From Candidatus Vogelbacteria bacterium (GTDB taxonomy: Bacteria > Patescibacteria > Paceibacteria > UBA9973 > UBA12445): a stretch of 7,150 bases of DNA. Numbering within the stretch: the stretch's first letter is position 1; each line of letters starts with the position of its first letter. The notes beneath the pieces were generated by a model, which saw only the letters and a program-made list of their open reading frames with translations, had not been told where the DNA came from and did no database searches. Both the position numbers and the translations under genes were made by a program. The DNA lies in contig JACQCW010000096.1 in assembly GCA_016201425.1 (NCBI GenBank), positions 1 to 7,150 of the forward strand, in the 5' to 3' direction. Positions 1 through 4,542 of this stretch are shown here, one piece after another.

Positions 1-2
1 CG

Positions 3-95
3 GAGACTACCTCTATTCTTGCCTCTGTCCTGCTTTCTCTTAAGTGGATGAATCCCGAGAACTTCCTCAATAAGTATCTTAATTTGGCTTACTGA
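3..95 (+). CDS. C-terminal tail of an unknown protein (partial)
   Basis: An open frame enters from the left edge and ends at TGA 93-95, giving the last 30 residues of a protein. The tail reads as a likely helix (LASVLLSLKWMNPENF) followed by a short Tyr/Leu-rich end. The other two forward frames hit stops earlier (41-43 and 49-51). I do not recognise the family. The helix-rich end with Trp and Asn/Glu residues would fit an all-alpha nucleotide-hydrolase-like tail, but that is a guess. No hairpin followed by a T-run is visible between its stop and the next promoter, so transcription may continue rightward. Confidence 0.5.
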   Translation, partial: ETTSILASVLLSLKWMNPENFLNKYLNLAY

Positions 96-106
96 AGAAC
101 CGTTGT

Positions 107-134
107 GGGGTAAGGGTGGTTTGGGGGTGTGAGG
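107..134 (+). other. G-rich tract upstream of the unit 1 promoter
   Basis: Runs of four, three, two and five G fall within 21 bases (107-110, 114-116, 118-119, 123-127), followed by shorter G pairs. Only three runs reach three G, so a two-layer quadruplex is possible but a canonical three-layer one is not. The tract lies between the stop of the partial gene and the TTGACA box at 152. It could affect melting or termination of the upstream transcript, or be without function. Confidence 0.25.
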
Positions 135-151
135 AGATACTCTAAATAAAC

Positions 152-180
152 TTGACATATAGTTTTTTATATGCTAGGAT
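152..180 (+). promoter_or_regulatory. Sigma70-type promoter of unit 1
   Basis: A perfect -35 box TTGACA (152-157) is followed after 17 bases by TAGGAT (175-180), four of six matches to TATAAT. The predicted start is near 187, giving a leader of about 108 nt before the ATG at 295. Confidence 0.85.
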
Positions 181-186
181 TTCAAC

Positions 187-287
187 AGAGAACTTTGAAT
201 AGAGCCCGGGTGGCGTGTCGCCGCTTTGAATAAGGGCTGGTTAACTATAACGGTCGTGTGTCTGAAAGCCCTAACCGGGTAAAGGAG
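187..287 (+). promoter_or_regulatory. Structured 5' leader, candidate cis-regulatory RNA
   Basis: The leader of the 170-aa gene contains many complementary segments that cannot all pair at once. GGCG 212-215 pairs with CGCC 219-222 over a 3-nt loop, extendable by two pairs. AGCCC 203-207 can close this as an outer stem with GGGCT 234-238. Alternatively AGGGCT 233-238 pairs with AGCCCT 267-272, and GGTT 239-242 with AACC 273-276 would then form an H-type pseudoknot. CCCGG 205-209 can also pair with CCGGG 275-279, immediately before the SD AAAGGAG (281-287). The nonamer CTTTGAATA occurs twice (193-201, 224-232). This resembles a switch acting on ribosome access, but I match it to no named riboswitch class. 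An rRNA-like or protein-binding leader is the alternative. Confidence 0.5.
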
Positions 288-294
288 AAAATTC

Positions 295-807
295 ATGACA
301 CGAAGACTTGAGGGACGGGTGTTCCGTGTGTGCAGTAACAATGGCGTGACGGCTCTCGTCGACGAGGATGTGCAGGAGGGTATCGATCAGGCCGCACGAA
401 TCCGGGAGGCTTTGACAAGGGATCGAACGTTAGTTATCCCGAATGATTCCGCGATCGGGACAGGTCTTGCACGTTTTCCTTTCGGTCCGTATTTCGCCTT
501 CGTTTCGCCGGAGCGTTACGAGCGAGCACCATGGTTTACTGGGGACAGAAGTGTTCTGGTGGCGCTTGCGGATTACATTACGCAAGAAGGTGGAAAGATT
601 GAATCCTCTCGTGGCTTCTGGGTGCCATTCTCGAATGCCTACGAGCTTGGCGTTCATGGTGAGGAAAGCCAGATCGAAGAGCTTAAGAAGGTTGCCACTC
701 CGGCAGACTTCAGGGCCACGTTCGGAATTGGCATCAATCAGATCAAGTTGATCGCAGCCAAGAAAGTCGAAGACGCACGATTGAAGCTCAGCGCCGGTAA
801 GGACTAA
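295..807 (+). CDS. Orphan 170-aa soluble protein
   Basis: The ATG at 295 lies 7 nt after a strong SD (AAAGGAG, 281-287), and the frame is open to TAA 805-807, so start and coding status look secure. The protein shows no signal peptide, membrane helix or nucleotide-binding motif. It begins with a basic, probably beta-rich stretch (residues 1-25), continues with an Asp/Glu-rich helix (about 24-42), has a Pro/Phe/Tyr-rich middle (about 60-85, including FPFGPYFAF) and ends in a charged Lys-rich helix (about 145-170). It carries one Cys, at residue 13. I do not recognise the family. It is monocistronic, with its own strong promoter, elaborate leader and strong terminator, which implies substantial and possibly regulated expression. 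G+C is visibly higher than in genes after 1956. Confidence 0.85.
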   Translation: MTRRLEGRVFRVCSNNGVTALVDEDVQEGIDQAARIREALTRDRTLVIPNDSAIGTGLARFPFGPYFAFVSPERYERAPWFTGDRSVLVALADYITQEGGKIESSRGFWVPFSNAYELGVHGEESQIEELKKVATPADFRATFGIGINQIKLIAAKKVEDARLKLSAGKD

Positions 808-814
808 GAAGTAA

Positions 815-826
815 GGTCGTAAGACC
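815..826 (+). other. GNRA-loop hairpin in the 3' untranslated region
   Basis: GGTC and GACC pair perfectly around GTAA, a member of the stable GNRA tetraloop class. It sits 7 nt after the stop codon and just before the large terminator stem, so the mRNA ends in two stacked structures. It may protect the 3' end; the stem is only four pairs, so the function is inference. Confidence 0.45.
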
Positions 827-829
827 AAT

Positions 830-892
830 GCCCCGCACTAGAGATGCATGTCGCAGGATCGCAGACATCGCAAATCTAGCGCGGGGCTTTTT
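830..892 (+). terminator. Long compound rho-independent terminator of unit 1
   Basis: Bases 830-842 pair with 875-887 in a 13-position stem with a single A/C mismatch (GCCCCGC-ACTAGA against TCTAG-CGCGGGGC), followed by TTTTT (888-892). Inside the large loop a second hairpin forms, ATGTC 848-852 with GACAT 864-868, extendable inward by GC/GC. The next promoter's TTGACA begins only two bases after the T-run. Confidence 0.9.
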
Positions 893-894
893 CG

Positions 895-922
895 TTGACA
901 AAGTACCAGATTCTGGTATGAT
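895..922 (+). promoter_or_regulatory. Sigma70-type promoter of unit 2
   Basis: A perfect -35 TTGACA (895-900) and a strong -10 TATGAT (917-922) are separated by 16 bases. The predicted start is near 929, leaving about 60 nt of leader before the TTG start at 990. The spacer is occupied by a palindrome listed separately. Confidence 0.85.
904..918. promoter_or_regulatory. Perfect palindrome inside the unit 2 promoter, probable operator
   Basis: TACCAGA-T-TCTGGTA is a perfect inverted repeat of 7 + 1 + 7 bases. It fills most of the -35/-10 spacer and overlaps the first two bases of the -10 box. A dimeric helix-turn-helix repressor bound here would block RNA polymerase. No candidate repressor is obvious in the window. 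The same half-site was not noticed elsewhere in the window. Confidence 0.6.
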
Positions 923-989
923 ATGTTTATAACTTAGCACATTCAAAACTAAAACTATCACACTGATTGAGTAAGCTTGGAGGTGTGTC

Positions 990-1580
990 TTGAACAAAGA
1001 GCGGTTCACTTGGTTTCTGGTCTTTTTGGCACCGATCTTGAACATCCTGACTTCTGTCTTTTATAACTGGAAGATATTCCTCGGTGAAGGGCATCCAAAT
1101 GCCACTTCGTGGGGCATTTGGGTAATTCTTACGATTCTTAACTTCACTACTTATAAAGTAATGAGTGGTGACTGGATCAAGAGCATCTTTCCGACAATCA
1201 GTTCAATTACCTGCTTGGCAACATTCGTAATTGCAAGCCGAACGGGCCACTTTGCTGTAGATAACCCATATGATCCCGTACTCCTTTTGTTGGGAGTCCT
1301 TACAGCCATAGTTTGGTGGGTCACAAGGTCTTCGTCGTATGCGCAAAAGATCTTGCAGGTATCGCTTGCAATTGGATTCATCTCGACGGCTGTCGGTGTG
1401 ATCAATCATACTGGAGTCGAGAGTCTCGCAGCATGGACGTCTTGGACAATTGTTTTCTTGATCCAGACAGCAGTTGTCTTTCTCCGTTGGCAAGGCAAGT
1501 GGATGGATGTTGTGTATCCAATCAACATGGTCGTGTGTCATGGCATTGTGACGATACTAATACTTTGTTCGATAAAGTAA
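990..1580 (+). CDS. Seven-helix integral membrane protein
   Basis: The start is TTG at 990, six bases after a strong SD GGAGG (979-983); no better start is seen nearby. The 196-aa product is almost entirely membrane-embedded, with hydrophobic segments at about 6-25, 40-58, 64-83, 94-112, 118-138, 146-166 and 172-193. A HPNATSW motif (35-41) opens the second helix. From memory this resembles an unnamed bacterial membrane family, frequent in CPR genomes, with an RPN..TW..W signature and a PQ-loop-like repeated three-helix layout; the second half (LLLLGVLTAIVWW, about 98-110) could be the internal repeat. Transport or sensing is possible but no substrate can be named. It heads an operon with the Cys-rich protein just downstream, under a palindrome-containing promoter. 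Confidence 0.85.
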   Translation: MNKERFTWFLVFLAPILNILTSVFYNWKIFLGEGHPNATSWGIWVILTILNFTTYKVMSGDWIKSIFPTISSITCLATFVIASRTGHFAVDNPYDPVLLLLGVLTAIVWWVTRSSSYAQKILQVSLAIGFISTAVGVINHTGVESLAAWTSWTIVFLIQTAVVFLRWQGKWMDVVYPINMVVCHGIVTILILCSIK

Positions 1581-1591
1581 GGAGGAAGGAA

Positions 1592-1888
1592 ATGTGTTCT
1601 GTGTGTGATACGAGAAGGTGGCTCAAGGCAATGTCGTGTGGTTATCCCGGATGTTATGGTCGACCTGACCATACCAAGAGGGGCCGTGAGGTAGTAATTG
1701 TAAGGAACGGTCTTATCTGGGCTTTTTGTGAGGAGCACCGTCAGAAGGTTCTCGATCTTGGGATCACCCTGCAATACATCAACGAGGCCCTTGGTGATCG
1801 TAAGCGTCGCCGGGAGGTTTCGCTCGTGAGTGCAAAACAGAAGCCGGAGATGGACGAAGAGGACTTCATCAAACTGCTCAAGGGCTAG
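1592..1888 (+). CDS. Small Cys-rich, zinc-ribbon-like protein
   Basis: The ATG at 1592 lies six bases after GGAGG (1581-1585), which begins right after the stop of the membrane gene, so this is the true start even though the frame is open further upstream. The 98-aa product has metal-ligand spacing CxxC (2, 5), CxxxxC (16, 21) and CxxH (46, 49), enough for one zinc knuckle or treble-clef-like site. The motif FCEEH at 45-49 resembles C-terminal ligands of small bacterial zinc ribbons. The C-terminal half (about 50-98) is a basic then acidic helix with RKRRR at about 71-75, which could bind nucleic acid. Co-transcription with the membrane protein suggests a shared condition or partner. The specific family is not recognised. 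Confidence 0.85.
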   Translation: MCSVCDTRRWLKAMSCGYPGCYGRPDHTKRGREVVIVRNGLIWAFCEEHRQKVLDLGITLQYINEALGDRKRRREVSLVSAKQKPEMDEEDFIKLLKG

Positions 1889-1895
1889 TTTGTGT

Positions 1896-1922
1896 GCCGC
1901 CTGAAATATGGCGGCCTTTTTT
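1896..1922 (+). terminator. Rho-independent terminator of unit 2
   Basis: GCCGCC (1896-1901) and GGCGGC (1910-1915) form a perfect six-pair GC stem with an 8-nt loop, followed by C and TTTTTT (1917-1922). It begins 7 bases after the stop codon. The T-run overlaps the weak -35 box of the next promoter. Confidence 0.9.
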
Positions 1923-1949
1923 GTTGCTCGAATCAAAAGTTGATATACT
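1921..1949 (+). promoter_or_regulatory. Extended -10 promoter giving a leaderless transcript
   Basis: TGATATACT (1941-1949) is an extended -10 (TG-n-TATACT, five of six matches). A weak -35 TTGTTG (1921-1926) lies 17 bases upstream. The expected start, about 7 bases after the -10, coincides with the GTG start codon at 1956. Confidence 0.65.
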
Positions 1950-1955
1950 TCTGAG

Positions 1956-2858
1956 GTGGAAGCTACAAAATTTATTGAAGTTGAGGGAAAAAAGTTTGAG
2001 TTTGTGAAGACTCGAACTTACACAGACTTTTCGATTTATAAATCTGGCGATTTGTATTTGCGAATTGGACCGAAAGATATTGTGACGAGCGAATTAAGTT
2101 TTCATAAAAATCTCTTAGAGCTGGATTTCCCCGTGGCAAAGATTGTTTCGGAGGGCGAATTGGGTGGTAAGTTTTATTATATTGAGACGTCACAGGGGAA
2201 CAACTTGCTTGGCAAAATCTTTGCCGATGACTTTAAAAAATTTGATTATGTTCGCGAGCCGAATTTCGATTTGCTTTTGGACATATCGAAGAGGTTTGCT
2301 CGAGCGCAATTGAAGACTGTTAAAAAAGAAAAGAATTACGAGAGTTTTTATATTGGCGTTCATGTAGATTATATTATCGATGAGTTGCCAGGGTTGAAAG
2401 ATAAAGTACTTCAGGCGTTTGCAAAGGTTAAAGAACGAACTTTTCTTTTACCGACTGTTGTGACTCACGGCGATTTTAATCCTTTTAATCTGCTTGAAAG
2501 AGGGGTGATAGATTTTGGCAATAATTTTGAAGGTATTGCCGGCTACGATCTAGTTAGTAATATCTACCAAACATATTTTTTCCCCAACGAAGATGGGTTC
2601 GAATATCAAAGGAGATATGAGTTTACACCAGGGCAAGTTGGCAGATATTTTGATTCTCTCAATATAATATATATTGAAGCAGGTCTGCCGAGGTTATCGA
2701 GCTTTTTGAGTGAGTTTATTTTAATGAGGGCTATTTGGTCTGCAGTGCGAATGCGGCAAACGCCAAAGTTGCAGGCGTGGCGCTACAAAAACTTTGAACT
2801 ATTGTTGAGTGCATACTTAAAAGATGAAGACATCTCAAAAATTATTATAGATATGTAA
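1956..2858 (+). CDS. Aminoglycoside-phosphotransferase-fold small-molecule kinase
   Basis: A 300-aa protein of the APH/choline-kinase-like family, soluble and cytosolic. The catalytic loop HGDFNPFNLL (171-180) supplies the catalytic Asp173 and Mg-binding Asn178. VIDFGN (184-189) supplies Asp186, matching the DFG-like metal site. The N-terminal lobe (about 1-80) is beta-rich, with LRIGPKD near 35-41 and Glu46 as the likely lobe-linking glutamate. Length fits the family. The substrate cannot be read: family members phosphorylate aminoglycosides, choline, homoserine, sugars and others, so a resistance function should not be assumed. GTG 1956 is chosen because the promoter implies transcription starts there; no other credible start is nearby. 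The DEDDh exonuclease gene follows with no gap. Confidence 0.85.
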   Translation: MEATKFIEVEGKKFEFVKTRTYTDFSIYKSGDLYLRIGPKDIVTSELSFHKNLLELDFPVAKIVSEGELGGKFYYIETSQGNNLLGKIFADDFKKFDYVREPNFDLLLDISKRFARAQLKTVKKEKNYESFYIGVHVDYIIDELPGLKDKVLQAFAKVKERTFLLPTVVTHGDFNPFNLLERGVIDFGNNFEGIAGYDLVSNIYQTYFFPNEDGFEYQRRYEFTPGQVGRYFDSLNIIYIEAGLPRLSSFLSEFILMRAIWSAVRMRQTPKLQAWRYKNFELLLSAYLKDEDISKIIIDM

Positions 2859-3407
2859 ATGGTAAACATGAATTTTAAATTTTCAAAAGATATTGTTGTA
2901 TTGGATTTCGAGTTTACCAATAAAGACGCTAGTAAGGCTGTGCCGATACAACTTGGAGCGATTAGGCTAGATCGGGAGACGTTGGAAGAAAAAGATAATT
3001 TTTTAAGTTATATTGCTGCCGATTTAACCAATGCTTCTCCTGAGGCGCTATCTGTTACGGGTATTAACGAAGCGACTCTTAGTGGTGCACCATCGGCCGC
3101 AGAAGTTGGAAAAATGTTTTTCGACAAATTTGGTACTGACATAATTCTTTCATCGTGGGTGTCTTCGGGTGATCTTGTTATGTTTCGACACATTATGGAC
3201 TCGGCAAAACTTGATGCTACAAAGTTTGATTATCACTGGTTCGATATTTGGCCTCCGACCTACTTGTATTTGATAAAGGGCGGGTATGTCGGGTCTTTGC
3301 GTTCAGAGGCGATGTTTGGGGCCTTGGGTTTTTCTGCAAGAGGGAGGCATGATGCTCTTGAAGATTGCCGGCACGCGGCACAAGCACTTCGAATTATTTG
3401 TAAATAA
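2859..3407 (+). CDS. DEDDh-family 3'-5' exonuclease (DnaQ/RNase T superfamily)
   Basis: A 182-aa single-domain protein carrying the acidic residues of DEDDh exonucleases: DFE at 16-18 (Exo I), Asp105 in the Exo II region (SSGDLVMF) and His164/Asp169 in RHDALED (Exo III, H-x4-D). These bind two divalent metals and remove nucleotides from a 3' end. The size matches stand-alone DnaQ-like, RNase T-like or oligoribonuclease-like enzymes; nothing distinguishes DNA from RNA substrates. No polymerase or helicase domain is attached. The ATG follows the kinase TAA directly, so translation is probably coupled; a second ATG at 2868 is an alternative start. Neither has an SD. Confidence 0.88.
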   Translation: MVNMNFKFSKDIVVLDFEFTNKDASKAVPIQLGAIRLDRETLEEKDNFLSYIAADLTNASPEALSVTGINEATLSGAPSAAEVGKMFFDKFGTDIILSSWVSSGDLVMFRHIMDSAKLDATKFDYHWFDIWPPTYLYLIKGGYVGSLRSEAMFGALGFSARGRHDALEDCRHAAQALRIICK

Positions 3408-3411
3408 AAAT

Positions 3412-3447
3412 CCCGACGAATGTTTTTATGTAACACTGTCGGGCTTT
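3412..3447. terminator. Shared terminator between converging genes
   Basis: CCCGAC (3412-3417) pairs with GTCGGG (3438-3443), with an inner TGTT/AACA stem (3421-3424, 3432-3435). Read on the minus strand the stem is followed by ATTTTTATTTA, a good U-tract. On the plus strand only CTTT follows. It is therefore mainly the terminator of the minus-strand gene and a weak one for the exonuclease operon. Confidence 0.75.
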
Positions 3448-3459
3448 CACGATATATTT

Positions 3460-4398
3460 TTACGGCAATATGTCGATCACTGAAAGTAATCGTTTTTGAT
3501 CAATAACAGGATCATCGGTTATCGACACAACCTGATGAGGAATATGATCCGGAAGATTAAATTCGTTAGCTTCCCTCAATAGCTTTGCCTGCTCGAGTGG
3601 ATCCGGGATACCTCTTTTGGCAAAGTGTTTCATGAGGACATCTTCCGATTCTGTCTTTAAAAATATGATTGTCAGGTTGAGCTCAAAGCGCCGTCGATAG
3701 AGTTCTTTTGCTCCATTTGGAGTAATGGCGAAGATGCCGTGGTGGTTAGTTAAGACTTCACGAATGGAGCCCATCGATGAACCATAGTAGGCTCCATTAT
3801 AGAGATCATACTCCAGAAAGTTTCCTGCTTCGATTCCACATCTGAAATCTTTTTCGGAAATGAAATTATAAGTTAAATGATCTCTTTCGTTGCGCGGTGA
3901 TCTCGTGGTTGTATTTTTCACTCTTACCAGGCGTTCACCGTAGGTTGCGATAAGTTGATCAGCCCAGAATGTTTTCCCGACCGCTCGCGAACCAACAAGC
4001 GCTATAAGTTTATTGGTGCCACGGAGTCTTGATATGAGGTCTCCGAATTTTGGTTTGAGCTTCTCATAATACTTTTCCCATTCCGGATCAAAATCATAAA
4101 AACATAAGATTTCGATCTGACTTCCGGTATCTCGCATATCCAATGCAGACTTGAATTCGCCCATACCACCTTCAGAGATTCCAAAGACCCAGGCCGCGTC
4201 GCATTGAGTCATGATGTTTTTCAGAAAAAGTAAAGTTTTTTCCCGACCGAGCTTTAACTCAAAGTCATCGAATGGAGCGCCGCGACGATGGTCGAAAGGC
4301 GTGCATCCCTGCTTGCGAATGAAGTTTAGAATTTTGTCCCAGGTCTCATTATTTAGTCGTGAGGGCGCGATTGGGTATACAATCTTTTTTGCGATCAC
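3460..4398 (-). CDS. Fusion of a deoxyribosyltransferase-like domain and a guanylate-kinase-like domain
   Basis: The start chosen is GTG at 4398-4396, seven bases after GGAGG (complement of 4406-4410); the frame extends to a TTG at 4419, but that would place the SD inside the gene. The product is 312 aa. Residues about 5-118 look like a Rossmann-type nucleoside 2-deoxyribosyltransferase-like domain: VYPIAPS near the start, then CDAAWVFGISEGGMGEF (66-82), a glycine-rich turn followed by Glu81. Residues about 130-312 are guanylate-kinase-like: P-loop GSRAVGKT (136-143), TTTRSPRNE (163-171) with GMP-contacting arginines 166 and 169, Tyr177, FLEYD with Glu196, and YYGSS (204-208). The acidic DxDxQG segment of true guanylate kinases reads AITPNG here. 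A nucleotide-processing role is inferred; substrates are unknown. True Gmk enzymes are about 200 aa and lack the N-terminal domain. Confidence 0.8.
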   Translation of the reverse strand: MIAKKIVYPIAPSRLNNETWDKILNFIRKQGCTPFDHRRGAPFDDFELKLGREKTLLFLKNIMTQCDAAWVFGISEGGMGEFKSALDMRDTGSQIEILCFYDFDPEWEKYYEKLKPKFGDLISRLRGTNKLIALVGSRAVGKTFWADQLIATYGERLVRVKNTTTRSPRNERDHLTYNFISEKDFRCGIEAGNFLEYDLYNGAYYGSSMGSIREVLTNHHGIFAITPNGAKELYRRRFELNLTIIFLKTESEDVLMKHFAKRGIPDPLEQAKLLREANEFNLPDHIPHQVVSITDDPVIDQKRLLSVIDILP

Positions 4399-4442
4399 TT
4401 TTCCACCTCCAGTTTTCAATTTTTACAGTTAATCTAATCACC

Positions 4443-4470
4443 ATACTATATTTTTTTATACACATTGCAA
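4443..4470 (-). promoter_or_regulatory. Promoter of the kinase fusion gene
   Basis: On the minus strand TTGCAA (complement of 4465-4470) is followed after 16 bases by TAGTAT (complement of 4443-4448), four of six matches in each box. The predicted start near 4436 leaves a leader of about 38 nt that contains the GGAGG SD. An A-tract fills the spacer. Confidence 0.55.
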
Positions 4471-4492
4471 ACATTAGATCTAGTATTATAAT
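4465..4492 (+). promoter_or_regulatory. Promoter of the exported-protein operon
   Basis: TTGCAA (4465-4470) is followed after 16 bases by a perfect TATAAT (4487-4492). The predicted start is near 4499. The leader of about 44 nt is AU-rich just before the ATG and has no SD; a small GCTC/GAGC hairpin can form at about 4501-4513. The -35 hexamer is the same palindrome used by the divergent promoter. Confidence 0.75.
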
Positions 4493-4542
4493 GGTGGCAA
4501 GCTCAAGTCGAGCGACATTATTAATAAATTTATAAATAACAT

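Noticed and set aside
171..232. Short upstream reading frame starting at ATG 171
   Set aside because: The ATG lies upstream of the predicted transcription start (near 187), partly in the -10 region, so it would not be on the mRNA.
430..828. Minus-strand open frame of 132 codons
   Set aside because: It lies opposite the SD-led 170-aa gene, has no SD or promoter of its own and runs into the terminator region; it is an antisense shadow.
808..900. Possible integron attC-like recombination site in the palindromic gap
   Set aside because: The palindrome ends in a T-run, and no GTTRRRY/RYYYAAC core pair is present (GTTGACA does not fit). A terminator explains it fully.
1313..1591. Upstream extension of the Cys-rich protein's frame
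   Set aside because: This part overlaps the membrane gene in another frame and contains random-looking sequence. The GGAGG at 1581-1585 fixes the start at 1592.
2597..2610. GGGTTCGAATATC resembling a tRNA T-loop
   Set aside because: No acceptor or anticodon stems surround it, and it lies in frame inside the kinase gene.
1956..2858. Annotation of the kinase as an antibiotic-resistance gene
   Set aside because: The HGDxxxxN and IDFG motifs are shared by kinases for many substrates; nothing here indicates aminoglycoside specificity.
4399..4419. TTG start seven codons upstream for the kinase fusion
   Set aside because: The SD GGAGG would then be inside the coding region, encoding the Thr-Gly-Gly-Gly stretch; GTG at 4398 has ideal spacing.
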